Positions 16,492 through 24,304 are shown, counted from the first letter of the stretch. The stretch is 35,953 bases of DNA from Oscillospiraceae bacterium (GCA_017548065.1 JAFYNQ010000031.1:1-35953); one strand, 5' to 3'. Made by a program: numbers and translations. Notes: generated by a model from the sequence alone, not told the origin.

Positions 16492-17049
16492 ATGACAGAC
16501 GAAAAGATCATAGAGCTGTTCTTTCGCCGGGATGAGCAGGCGGTACGGGAATGTATGGCGCAGTACGGCGATTACTGCCGAACTGTGGCATCAAATATTT
16601 TGCCCAGCGCAGCCGATGTGGAGGAAGCGGTGGCAGATACATGGCTGGATGCATGGAATGCCATACCGCCCCAAAAGCCGCAGCAGTTGCGCTTGTTTTT
16701 AGGACGGCTTACCCGTAACCGTGCCATTGGCATTTTGCGAAAAAACAGTGCTTTGCGCCGTGGAGGCGATGTGACCCTTGTGCCGCTGGAGGAGCTGGGG
16801 GACATAGCAGACAGCTGCGCCACGGAGTCCCAGGTGGATATAAAGGCGCTGTCACAAGTCATTAGTTGCTTCCTGAAGGGGGAGCCACGGAAACGGCGTG
16901 TTGTTTTTATCCGCAGATATTTTTATTTGGAGGATGTGTCTGCCATTGCCGAAGGGCTTGGCTTGAAGGAAGCCAATGTGCGGATGATGCTTTGCCGCAC
17001 ACGGCAGGCGTTGAAGGAATATTTGCTGAAGGAGGGTTATGACCTATGA
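16492..17049 (+). CDS. ECF-like sigma-70 family RNA polymerase sigma factor
   Basis: This 185-residue protein has sigma region 2 (DVEEAVADTWLDAWNAIP, then LGRLTRNRAIGILRK) and region 4 (RRYFYLEDVSAIAEGLGL, ANVRMMLCRTRQALKEYL). It resembles the Clostridia sigma factors paired with a membrane protein that shares an ATGA overlap. The partner's start codon overlaps this stop by four bases, so the two are translationally coupled and probably form a sigma/anti-sigma pair responding to an envelope signal. The ATG follows AAAGGAGATCGGT. The target promoters cannot be deduced here. Confidence 0.9.
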   Translation: MTDEKIIELFFRRDEQAVRECMAQYGDYCRTVASNILPSAADVEEAVADTWLDAWNAIPPQKPQQLRLFLGRLTRNRAIGILRKNSALRRGGDVTLVPLEELGDIADSCATESQVDIKALSQVISCFLKGEPRKRRVVFIRRYFYLEDVSAIAEGLGLKEANVRMMLCRTRQALKEYLLKEGYDL

Positions 17050-18710
17050 AAAAGGAAGATTTGTTAAGTGCCATTGGCGGCATTGACGAAGCGCTGCTGG
17101 CAGAGGCAGAAGGAAAGACAGGTGGCAGAGGGATCCTTCGCTATGTGATTCTTGTGGCGGCAATTCTCTGCGTTCTTGCGGTAACGGTTGCGGCAACGGG
17201 CATTTTTAGCAGACCCATTACGGGCTGTGAGATCGTACCCGATGAGACGGTTTTTCCCTTCCGGATGGATGCCGAGGGAAATATCCTCATGGAAGGTCAG
17301 AGTGGCTTGAAGGTGGCGATGGAGGTGGAGGTGAACCCGGACGCACCCCAATGGCTGGAAGCACTGTATGTGCTGGAGCCGGGTGCGCGCTGGCAATATG
17401 CCGGTGGCGGCAGCAGCGGCTCCCAATATTACCTATCCACAGTGGAGACAGCGTGGAAGCAGGATGGAAAACCGGGGGAGCTGCGCCTGTGCCAAAGTGT
17501 GGTAGATCACTATATCAATAACACCTACGGTGAAAACTGCGTGGATACTCTGGAAAAGCTAGGAGAAGAAGATGGTGTGACCGCAAAAACCATGATCATC
17601 GGCGGCTATGAGGTGCTATATGTGACCATCCCGGCGCTGCCGGACTACACCGGCACCGATTACTGTAAGGGCGGCGAGACACGGCTGTACTGGACAGACG
17701 GTGACTACATGCTTCACCTGGACTATCCCTATTGGGTCACCGATGCCCAGGCAGAGGCAATGCTGAAAGCGCTGACGGTGAAGGCGTTTGCGGCACCGGT
17801 GCCTGAGGATTACGGAACTGTTAATCCTCAGTCCATTGCTCAGCGCCTGCCTGACCTTTCTTTGGGAAGGGAAAACGGTACTACCGCAGCCAACAATACC
17901 ATGGGTCTCGGCTATTCCGCCTATGCAGACGGCTGTATTTACCTGGCAGGTACGGAAAATTCCATTTTCCGCTATGACCTTGCCAGCGGTAGCTTGGAGG
18001 AGCTGATTCTTGCTGACCCCCATACGCTGCCCGGACACCTGATGGTAACGGATCAGTATGTTCTCTATACCAATACATGGTCGGATCTGTATGCCCTGAA
18101 AAAGGACGGTACCACAGAGAAGCCGGTCTTCCAGGGGGTGGGCAGCGCACAGCTTTACGCAGAGGGTAGTACCCTCTATTCCTCTGACGGTATTTTGGAT
18201 CTGCAAACCGGTAAGCGCCAAAATTGGCCGGAGGGGGTCCAAAGCTGGTATGTGGATGAGAATTATATCTATGCCACAAAAGAAGACGAAAATCTGTTCC
18301 TCCGTGCCCCCAAGGGAACTATGGATTTTGAAGAGATCGGGCTGGATTTCTACCCCATTAAGATCCTTGCCCAGGGGGAGGACATCTATATGGCAGAGGG
18401 CGGCAATGCAAAAAGCTGGACAGTCATCCGCTATCGGGACGGGGAGACCCAGCGGCTTCCGGTGAATGCGGTGGAGTATCAGGTGATGGGAGATAAGGTG
18501 ATCTACCGGGACGAGAGCAGCAACGGAAATGTGCTGAAAAGCTATGACCTAACCACCGGCATGACGGAAACGCTGTGTGAAGGGATGTTTACCTTCTCTA
18601 TTCTGGAGAACCGTTACATTTGCGTTTTCTGCGCCCAGGGACAGCGGGCATGGTACACCCTTATTGACACCTGGCAAGCAACGACTACGCGTATAGAACT
18701 TGAAAACTAA
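17046..18710 (+). CDS. Membrane-anchored putative anti-sigma factor with extracytoplasmic propeller-like domain
   Basis: This 554-residue protein starts with a cytoplasmic stretch KKEDLLSAIGGIDEALLAEA typical of partners of ECF-like sigma factors in Clostridia, then one membrane helix at about residues 31-52 (YVILVAAILCVLAVTVAATG). The remaining 500 residues are outside. The last 300 contain repeats of the type GCIYLAGTENSIFRYDLASG, YVLYTNTWSDLYALKKDG and IYMAEGG, resembling DUF5050-type beta-propellers. The inferred role is to hold the sigma factor at the membrane and release it on a signal sensed outside. Start codon lies in the ATGA overlap with the sigma gene; the only ribosome site is inside that gene. 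A terminator follows. Confidence 0.85.
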   Translation: MKKEDLLSAIGGIDEALLAEAEGKTGGRGILRYVILVAAILCVLAVTVAATGIFSRPITGCEIVPDETVFPFRMDAEGNILMEGQSGLKVAMEVEVNPDAPQWLEALYVLEPGARWQYAGGGSSGSQYYLSTVETAWKQDGKPGELRLCQSVVDHYINNTYGENCVDTLEKLGEEDGVTAKTMIIGGYEVLYVTIPALPDYTGTDYCKGGETRLYWTDGDYMLHLDYPYWVTDAQAEAMLKALTVKAFAAPVPEDYGTVNPQSIAQRLPDLSLGRENGTTAANNTMGLGYSAYADGCIYLAGTENSIFRYDLASGSLEELILADPHTLPGHLMVTDQYVLYTNTWSDLYALKKDGTTEKPVFQGVGSAQLYAEGSTLYSSDGILDLQTGKRQNWPEGVQSWYVDENYIYATKEDENLFLRAPKGTMDFEEIGLDFYPIKILAQGEDIYMAEGGNAKSWTVIRYRDGETQRLPVNAVEYQVMGDKVIYRDESSNGNVLKSYDLTTGMTETLCEGMFTFSILENRYICVFCAQGQRAWYTLIDTWQATTTRIELEN

Positions 18711-18717
18711 CCAAGCA

Positions 18718-18755
18718 AAAACAGACCTGCCGTCATTTCGGCAGGTCTGTTTTTT
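18718..18755 (+). terminator. Terminator of the sigma/anti-sigma operon
   Basis: A 15-bp stem AAACAGACCTGCCG.. with ..CGGCAGGTCTGTTT and a TCATTT loop runs into a T tract. The words TGCCGTCATTTCGG and CCTGC also recur in altered form at the 3' end of the DtxR-type gene beyond the repeat array. Confidence 0.92.
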
Positions 18756-18784
18756 AGCATACCAAAGTCTCCTCACAAATCATT

Positions 18785-19272
18785 AAACCTTGTGCTTTGG
18801 AGGACGTATTGACATCTAAATTTGTTCTAAGTTAACATAACCCCGATATACGGCAATCAGCCATCTTTCGGTCATCCTGCTTCCCAGGACACCAATGAAA
18901 CCCACATTGCACTTGATAATTAATGCGCTTCTCAATATGTTCCGAGTTTGCATAAAACCGACATGTGGTGAGCAACCATCTTTCGGCCATCCTGCCTCCC
19001 GGAGAACGAAAGAAACCCGTAAATAATCAAACCTTGTGCTTTGGAGGACGTATTGACATCTGAATTTATTCTAAGTTAACATAACCTAATATACGGCGGT
19101 CAGCCATCTTTTGGTCATCCTGCTTCCCAGGACACCAATGAAACCCGCATTGCACTTGATAATTAATGCGCTTCACAATATGTTCCGAGTTTACATAAAA
19201 CCGATATGTGGCGATCAACCATCTTTTGGCGCCCTTGTTTCCCGGATCACCAAAAATCCCCAGGACACCAAA
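18785..19272. repeat. 244-bp direct duplication inside the array
   Basis: Positions 18785-19028 and 19029-19272 are two head-to-tail copies, each holding two of the smaller units. By eye more than nine in ten positions agree over the first 200 bases, so this duplication is more recent than the divergence of the smaller units. Confidence 0.85.
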
Positions 19273-19382
19273 CCTTACGTTTTAACAATTCCTGGGCTTC
19301 TTAATTATTCGAGGTTTACATAAAACAGACGTGCGCAATTTACTCTCGTTTTGGCAGCTTTGTCACCCGGAGAACAAAAGAA

Positions 19383-19422
19383 CCCACAAACTGCCAAATC
19401 TTGTGTTTTGACAGTTTGTGGG
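19383..19422 (-). terminator. Terminator of the DtxR-type gene
   Basis: Minus-strand CCCACAAACTG pairs with CAGTTTGTGGG across an 18-base loop and is followed by TTCTTTTGTTC. It is also the variable hairpin of the last repeat unit of the adjacent array. Confidence 0.8.
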
Positions 19423-19472
19423 GTTCTTAATATATTCTGCGTTTGCATAACACCTTGGTTTGCGGTCTGCCG

Positions 19473-19847
19473 TTATTTCGGTTGACCTGCTTCTATATGT
19501 CTTTTGATAGCTTCGAAGGATTCGTCGCTGATGGCATGCTCCAGGCGGCAGGCATCCTCCATGGCGGTTTCCTCACTGACACCGAGACGTATCAGCATTT
19601 GAGACAGCACGGTGTGCCGCTCGTAGATCTTTTCTGCTAGCGCCCGACCGGCATCCGTAAGGGTGATGTAGCCGTCCTTGTCCACTTGAATATAGTCGTC
19701 TTTTTTCAAAAGGCCCACAGCACGGCTGACACTGGGTTTACTGTAGCCCATGTGTTCACTGATGTCAATGCTACGAACTTTTCCGGTTTTCTTCTCCAGA
19801 ACATGAATGGTTTCCAGGTACATCTCACCGGATTCATAAATTGCCAT
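19473..19847 (-). CDS. DtxR-family metal-dependent transcriptional regulator (short form)
   Basis: This 124-residue protein has a winged helix (IDISEHMGYSKPSVSRAVGLL) and a dimerisation domain but no C-terminal SH3 domain, so its length is like MntR. Its metal ligands are instead like iron-type DtxR/IdeR: Met9 in GEMYLETI, and Cys100, Glu103, His104 in DACRLEHAISDE, with His78 for the second site. MntR would have Asp and Glu at the first and third-from-last positions. An iron-sensing repressor is the better guess. The ATG follows AAGGGGTG. It is divergent from the ceramidase-like gene, whose promoter is back-to-back with its own, and its 3' end merges into the repeat array. Confidence 0.92.
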   Translation of the reverse strand: MAIYESGEMYLETIHVLEKKTGKVRSIDISEHMGYSKPSVSRAVGLLKKDDYIQVDKDGYITLTDAGRALAEKIYERHTVLSQMLIRLGVSEETAMEDACRLEHAISDESFEAIKRHIEAGQPK

Positions 19848-19871
19848 GCTGTCACCCCTTTCGTTTTATTT

Positions 19872-19900
19872 ATTCTACCACAACTCTGTGTGATTTTCAA
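19872..19900 (-). promoter_or_regulatory. Sigma-A promoter of the DtxR-type gene
   Basis: On the minus strand TTGAAA (19895-19900), 17 bases, TAGAAT (19872-19877). The spacer contains an imperfect inverted repeat, CCACAACTCTGTGTG on the plus strand, that could bind the regulator itself. Confidence 0.72.
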
Positions 19901-19907
19901 CTTTTGA

Positions 19908-19936
19908 TTGCAATTTGCTTTTTTGTTTTGTATACT
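19908..19936 (+). promoter_or_regulatory. Sigma-A promoter of the ceramidase-like gene
   Basis: TTGCAA (19908-19913), 17-base spacer, TATACT (19931-19936). Its -35 box is only seven bases from the -35 box of the divergent regulator promoter, so one bound protein could affect both. Confidence 0.75.
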
Positions 19937-19964
19937 GAAAGAAAAAGGAAAAGAGGCTGTTACT

Positions 19965-21320
19965 ATGGAAAACACACTTTTTGCAGGCTATGGACGTGTA
20001 TGTATTACGCCCGACTTCTCTGTGCCTCTGGCAGGCTACGGTGCGACCCACAAGCGTATGTCCGAGGTGGTGCTGGAGGATATCTATGCCACCTGCATCG
20101 CATTCTCTCACGGCGAGGAAAAGTTCCTTTTGTACACCCAGGATCTGATCCGCTGCAATCCCAAGTGGACAGATGAGCTCCGCAGCCGCCTTTTTGAAAA
20201 GACCGGTGTGCCGGTGGATCGCATCAACATCTGCTCCACCCATACCCATGCCGCACCCGACGTGCTGAGCAGTCTGCCCTGCATCGTGGAGGATTATAAA
20301 AAGCTTTACATGGATGCCTTGGAGGAGGCAGCAGTTGCTGCCCTGGAAGACCTGGCACCTGCTACTCTTTACGGTACACGCACTGAGACGGAGAACATGA
20401 ATTTCGTCCGCCATTACCTGCTGGAAAACGGTACTTATGCAGGCCCAGCCTTTGGTGATTTTAAATCTGCGCCCATTGTGGGACATGCGGCTGCTCCTGA
20501 TAGGGAAATGCTGATTGTCAAGCTGGAACGGGAAGAGAAGCCCTCTATTTTGATGGTAAACTTTCAGGTTCACCCCACCACTGCCGGCGGTAGCGACAAC
20601 AAAGAAATCTCTCCTGACTTTATCGGCACAGCCCGTAATTATCTGGAGGGCTCTACCAAAATGCACTTTGCCTATTTTACCGGCGCTGCCGGAAACCTGG
20701 TGCAAGGCTCCCGTATCCCGGAAGAGACTGACGGTCTGCCTATTGCGAAAAGACGTCGTTACGGCGACACCAGCCCCATTGTGTACGGCTGGCGTATTGC
20801 CCGGTATGTGAAAAACGCATTGCCCGATCTGCAGAAAATGGACAGCAGCACCTTCCGTGTAAGCCGTGTGCTGTTTGAGCAGCCGGTGAACCATGATGAC
20901 GAGGATAAACTGGAGGTCGCAAAGCGTGTCCGTGAACTGTGGGAAAACGCCGATAAAGCCACCGCAGAAGCCTACGGAAAACCGCTGGGTGTCACCTCTG
21001 TGCATCACGCCGGTGCAATTTGCGGACGTGTGAACCGCCCCCAAAGTGCCAATATGGAGCTGAACGCCGTGCGCATCGGTGATTTTGCCTTCATTACCTT
21101 CCCCTATGAGGCCTTCGGCGCCCAGGGAACCTACGTAAAGGAGCATTCTCCATTCCCCATGACCATGGCCTTCTCCTGCGCAAACCAGGGACAGAGCTAC
21201 GTGCCTACAAGGGAAGCCTATGAATACGGCTGCTACGAAAGTTTCACCAGCTACTTTGCCAAAGGCGCCGGCGAAGCAGCCGCCGAAAAGCTCACTGAGA
21301 TGCTGGAATCTTTAAAATGA
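19965..21320 (+). CDS. Neutral/alkaline ceramidase-family (N-terminal domain) hydrolase, cytosolic
   Basis: This 451-residue protein matches the N-terminal domain family of neutral/alkaline non-lysosomal ceramidases: FAGYGRVCITPDFSVPLAGY at the start, the metal-site motif NICSTHTHAAPDVLS, NFQVHPTTAGG, YFTGAAGNLVQ, and ITFPYEAFGAQG. True ceramidases are about 700 residues and secreted; this one lacks the C-terminal domain and has no signal peptide, so it is probably an intracellular amidase or sugar-related hydrolase rather than a ceramidase. The ATG at 19965 is chosen because a longer frame begins inside the promoter. No terminator is obvious after the stop; 21321-21460 holds only a small AGGTC-ACA-GACCT hairpin. 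Confidence 0.85.
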   Translation: MENTLFAGYGRVCITPDFSVPLAGYGATHKRMSEVVLEDIYATCIAFSHGEEKFLLYTQDLIRCNPKWTDELRSRLFEKTGVPVDRINICSTHTHAAPDVLSSLPCIVEDYKKLYMDALEEAAVAALEDLAPATLYGTRTETENMNFVRHYLLENGTYAGPAFGDFKSAPIVGHAAAPDREMLIVKLEREEKPSILMVNFQVHPTTAGGSDNKEISPDFIGTARNYLEGSTKMHFAYFTGAAGNLVQGSRIPEETDGLPIAKRRRYGDTSPIVYGWRIARYVKNALPDLQKMDSSTFRVSRVLFEQPVNHDDEDKLEVAKRVRELWENADKATAEAYGKPLGVTSVHHAGAICGRVNRPQSANMELNAVRIGDFAFITFPYEAFGAQGTYVKEHSPFPMTMAFSCANQGQSYVPTREAYEYGCYESFTSYFAKGAGEAAAEKLTEMLESLK

Positions 21321-21460
21321 TCCTGTGCAGAGCCAATGGGCGACTTGCGATGCCTCAGGTCACAGACCTTGCCCGTGGGGAACTATGCAAACTTTATTAT
21401 CCAAAACGCACTGTTTTTCCTGCAATAAAACCTATCAAATAACAAAGGGGAGGTGCGACT

Positions 21461-22984
21461 ATGAAGCGGATATGCGCAGTGCTGGTATTGCTGGCAATTA
21501 TTATTTCTATGTTCGCAGTCACACCGGTAGAAGCTGTCAATGCCTCCGGAAGCTGCGGCGACAATGTAAGATGGAATTTGGACAGTAGCGGCACTATGAG
21601 AATCTCCGGTATCGGGCCTATGCAAAATCTGACCAGCACCGACAGTGTTCCATGGTATTCTTTGCGGAATTTGATCCGTAAGGTGATCGTAGAGGAGGGT
21701 GTTACAAGTATTGGTGACTGCGCTTTTTCTGCCTGTATTAATTTGGCATCCATAACACTGCCTGACAGTCTTACCTATATCGGTTACAGCGCATTTATGG
21801 GCGCAATATTCCCCGAATGTAAAATTCCGGACGGTGTAACACATATCGGCCGCCATGCATTTTGGAATTGCAGTGAATTAACATCCCTGATCGTTCCGGA
21901 TAAAGTTACCGTCATCGAGCAAAACACCTTCAACTATTGCGACAAGCTCACAACGATCCTGTTGCCGGCAGGTTTAAAAGAGATCGCATGGCGCGCCTTT
22001 GATTACTGCCCAAAGTTAACGACCTTTCACTACAAGGGAACACGGTCCCAGTGGGAGCAAATCGCAATCGAAAGCACCAATACATATTTAATAAGTGCGC
22101 CAAAGCATTATGAGGTAGCCTTTGCGGATAACTGTATCAATACCGGTCTTTACTGCTCCCAATGCAGAAAATTCCTGACAAGTGAGAAAGAAACAGCAGG
22201 ACAGCATACCTTTGTCAACAGTATCTGTACCGGTTGCGGTGCCTATGGCGGCGGTCTGTGGGTTTTGGCGCGGAATACGGCGGTAAATCTGCGGCTTGAC
22301 AGGGATATGTACGTAGATCTGGCAGGTTTTCAGCTTACCGGCACCATTTGCACAAACGGCTATCGTATTTTCGGCGTTGACAGAACCACAGATACCTATA
22401 ACTGCAAAAAAATCGGCAGCTTCTCTTGCGTGGAGGCAGACGGCTCACCCGTTGTGCCCCAGCGGTATTACAACACAGAAGAGGGAAAACACTATATTGC
22501 CATAGCCCATGATGGTGGTTATAGCTTCCACCGCTTCCAGGCAGCCATTACCGGCTCAGAGCTATGTCCGGAAGTCAACGGCATCAAACTCAATGCTGTA
22601 TTTTACGGCGATGAAATGGTGCTGGATCAGCTGGATGATAGCCACGCACTGATTTTTCGCCTGCAGTTGGAGGGAAATTCGGCAGTTTTTGTGCCCTGTA
22701 AACGAAGCAAGATCCGTTCCGGACAGGAAATCTCTTTGCAAATCCGCAATTACGATGTGGAAAATTATGGAGAAACCCTCTTGTCGGCGTTGGTGCGCGT
22801 GAAATTGATTGACGGCATTACCGTCAACTCCAAAATCCTGCGTCAGTCTTTCCGCCAGTTGGCAGAGTCCGTCAACGCAGACCCGACGGCCTACGATGCC
22901 ACGCAGCTGGCAGAGATCAAAGAAATGCTGGCAAGATATGAAGTTGTAAAAGGCTGGAATGTACCTGATCTCACAAACCAATAA
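21461..22984 (+). CDS. Secreted BspA-type leucine-rich-repeat protein
   Basis: This 507-residue protein has a signal peptide (ICAVLVLLAIIISMFAVTPV) and four or five LRR_5 repeats between about residues 65 and 200, of the type VTSIGDCAFSACINLASITL and LKEIAWRAFDYCPKLTTFHY. A Cys-rich segment follows (GLYCSQCRKF, ICTGCGAYGGG). Residues about 290-490 form a module with GGYSFHRFQAAITGSELCP (YSFHR 354-358) that also occurs in the PHP/beta-helix protein at 12938. No sortase signal or membrane tail is seen. Such proteins usually sit at the cell surface and bind proteins or host matrix. The ATG follows GGGGAGGTGCGACT. A terminator follows the stop. Confidence 0.87.
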   Translation: MKRICAVLVLLAIIISMFAVTPVEAVNASGSCGDNVRWNLDSSGTMRISGIGPMQNLTSTDSVPWYSLRNLIRKVIVEEGVTSIGDCAFSACINLASITLPDSLTYIGYSAFMGAIFPECKIPDGVTHIGRHAFWNCSELTSLIVPDKVTVIEQNTFNYCDKLTTILLPAGLKEIAWRAFDYCPKLTTFHYKGTRSQWEQIAIESTNTYLISAPKHYEVAFADNCINTGLYCSQCRKFLTSEKETAGQHTFVNSICTGCGAYGGGLWVLARNTAVNLRLDRDMYVDLAGFQLTGTICTNGYRIFGVDRTTDTYNCKKIGSFSCVEADGSPVVPQRYYNTEEGKHYIAIAHDGGYSFHRFQAAITGSELCPEVNGIKLNAVFYGDEMVLDQLDDSHALIFRLQLEGNSAVFVPCKRSKIRSGQEISLQIRNYDVENYGETLLSALVRVKLIDGITVNSKILRQSFRQLAESVNADPTAYDATQLAEIKEMLARYEVVKGWNVPDLTNQ

Positions 22985-22988
22985 GACC

Positions 22989-23022
22989 GAGAGGCCGCCC
23001 GATTGGGCGACCTCTCTTTTTT
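22989..23022 (+). terminator. Terminator of the leucine-rich-repeat gene
   Basis: GAGAGG-C-CGCCC-GATT-GGGCG-A-CCTCTC with one internal mismatch is followed by TTTTTT. The convergent spore protein gene ends three bases further on, so the hairpin may serve both strands. Confidence 0.88.
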
Positions 23023-23024
23023 GA

Positions 23025-23219
23025 TTACTGCATACCCTGCTCGTAAGCCTCAATCATCTTCTTGACCATCTGGCCGCCCACGGAGCCGGCTTCACGGGAA
23101 GTCAGGTGACCATTGTAACCGTTGGTCAGGTTAACGCCAACCTCCTGAGCTGCCTGCATCTTGAACTGCTCCATAGCAGCCTTTGCCTGGGGAACATTGA
23201 TCTGATTATTGCTCTTCAT
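23025..23219 (-). CDS. Small acid-soluble spore protein, alpha/beta type
   Basis: This 64-residue protein shows the alpha/beta SASP pattern: VPQAKAAMEQFKMQAAQEVG, then NGYNGHLTSREAGSVGGQMV and KKMIEAYEQ. These proteins coat and protect spore DNA and are cut by the GPR protease at germination, normally within an E-(V/I)G site such as QEVGV here. They are made in the forespore under sigma-G. I do not see a confident sigma-G promoter upstream. The ATG follows GGAGAGATATGTT. The gene shows that the organism, or its recent ancestor, forms endospores. Confidence 0.95.
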   Translation of the reverse strand: MKSNNQINVPQAKAAMEQFKMQAAQEVGVNLTNGYNGHLTSREAGSVGGQMVKKMIEAYEQGMQ

Positions 23220-23245
23220 AACATATCTCTCCTTTTGTCGTTTTC

Positions 23246-23268
23246 GGGAAAGCCAAAGCCGCTTTCCC
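23246..23268. other. Leader hairpin upstream of the spore protein gene
   Basis: GGGAAAGC-CAAAGCC-GCTTTCCC forms an eight-base-pair stem about 27 bases before the spore gene start. No T tract follows toward the gene, so it may be a leader structure. The rest of 23220-23380 shows nothing recognisable. Confidence 0.4.
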
Positions 23269-23381
23269 CTAAGAAACCGACTTTTCTTTCCTTGAAACTA
23301 TCTTTGCCGAAACAAAGAAAAATATAATTGTTACTTTGCGGAATTACAAGAAAAATATGGGATTTTACCTGGCATGGATTA

Positions 23382-23410
23382 TTGACACTGTGTCATTTCT
23401 GTGGTATATA
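23382..23410 (+). promoter_or_regulatory. Sigma-A promoter of the SGNH lipoprotein gene
   Basis: Consensus TTGACA (23382-23387), 17-base spacer, TATATA (23405-23410). Transcription starting near 23417 excludes the upstream in-frame starts and supports the TTG start at 23444. Confidence 0.8.
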
Positions 23411-23443
23411 ACAGACATACATAAAAGAAAGGGGCAAAGCGGT

Positions 23444-24304
23444 TTGAAAAGAGTATTTGCGTTACTTTTGGCAGTTGCTTTGTTGCTTGCCGGTTGTGCG
23501 GGAACACAGTCGGCAGAGGAGACCACAACAGCAGGAGGAGAGACCATGCTTCCCAAGGATAAGGAATATTCTATTTTGTTCATCGGTAACAGTTATACAT
23601 TTTATAATGATATGCCGACCGTATATTTTCAGGCTATGGCAAAGGCCTGCGGTTATAGTCTGACGGTTGCCACCATCACCAAGGGCGCTTACACCCTGGA
23701 AAAGTTTGCAGACCCTTCGGATCCCTATGGTACGCTGGTAAAAAATGCGCTATCCGGCGCAACAAAGTATGATTTTGTGATCCTCCAGGAGCAGAGTGTG
23801 CGCCCTGCAATCAATGCGCCTGCCTTCTATGACGGTGTCAGAGCGCTGGTGGAGAAGATCCGCGGCATCGGCGCCCAGCCGATCCTCTATGCCACCTGGG
23901 GCAGAGAGACCGGCAGTGACACACTGGAGAAATATAATTTCACCAATGAGGAAATGACCTGGCAGCTGGCAGCGTCCTATGATGCCATTGCAAAAGAGCT
24001 GGATATCCCTGTGGCCCATGCAGGCATTGCCTTCTTTGATCTGTATACCGGTAGTACCCTGAATCTGTACAATGCAGACAAATCCCACCCCAGCGTCACC
24101 GGCAGCTATGTTGCCGCAATGTCGCTGTTCTGCAAGATTTTTGAATATGACCCGGAGGACATCACCTCTGCAGGCCCCGGAACAGAAGAAGAGAACGCTT
24201 TGATCCGGCAGGCAGTGAAGAAAATTATCGCAGAAGACCCCGTGATTCCAGAAGACTATAAAACCGACTCCATCGGCATAACTGCAGCAACAGAGCCGGC
24301 ATAA
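23444..24304 (+). CDS. SGNH/GDSL-type hydrolase lipoprotein (DUF4886-like)
   Basis: This 286-residue protein begins at TTG after GAAAGGGG. The start is supported by the promoter position and by the lipoprotein signal RVFALLLAVALLLAGC with the lipidated cysteine at residue 18. A Thr/Glu-rich linker follows. The catalytic domain has block I ILFIGNSYTFYND with the nucleophile serine and the C-terminal block DKSHPSVTGSY with the Asp-His pair. SGNH enzymes are esterases or lipases, often deacetylating carbohydrates; this DUF4886-like branch has no firm substrate. It should be tethered to the outer face of the membrane. A tiny reading frame with a ribosome site (24341-24388) follows but is not called. 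Confidence 0.88.
   Translation: MKRVFALLLAVALLLAGCAGTQSAEETTTAGGETMLPKDKEYSILFIGNSYTFYNDMPTVYFQAMAKACGYSLTVATITKGAYTLEKFADPSDPYGTLVKNALSGATKYDFVILQEQSVRPAINAPAFYDGVRALVEKIRGIGAQPILYATWGRETGSDTLEKYNFTNEEMTWQLAASYDAIAKELDIPVAHAGIAFFDLYTGSTLNLYNADKSHPSVTGSYVAAMSLFCKIFEYDPEDITSAGPGTEEENALIRQAVKKIIAEDPVIPEDYKTDSIGITAATEPA

Larger units (their letters stand above)
18770..19500. repeat. Tandem array of about six diverged 115-129 bp units
   Basis: This 700-bp stretch between two convergent genes has no convincing gene. It is built from repeated units, each with GTTNRCATAA-like boxes at 18831, 18946, 19075, 19189, 19314 and 19441, followed by a CCATCTTTYGG-like box and usually a block ending GAAACCC. 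Between GAAACCC and the next box each unit has its own variable stem-loop, several with CAAAYCTTGTGYTTTG in the loop. The last unit runs into the 3' end of the DtxR-type gene. Confidence 0.8.

Noticed and set aside
19111..19323. 70-codon plus-strand frame in the repeat array
   Set aside because: It spans repeat units and hairpins and is not preserved between the duplicated copies.
18770..19470. CRISPR array
   Set aside because: Unit spacing is near 120 bp, units are diverged, there are no short identical repeats with unique spacers, and no cas genes are present.
23336..23443. Longer N-terminus for the SGNH lipoprotein
   Set aside because: A consensus promoter lies inside it, and the lipoprotein signal begins at the TTG at 23444.
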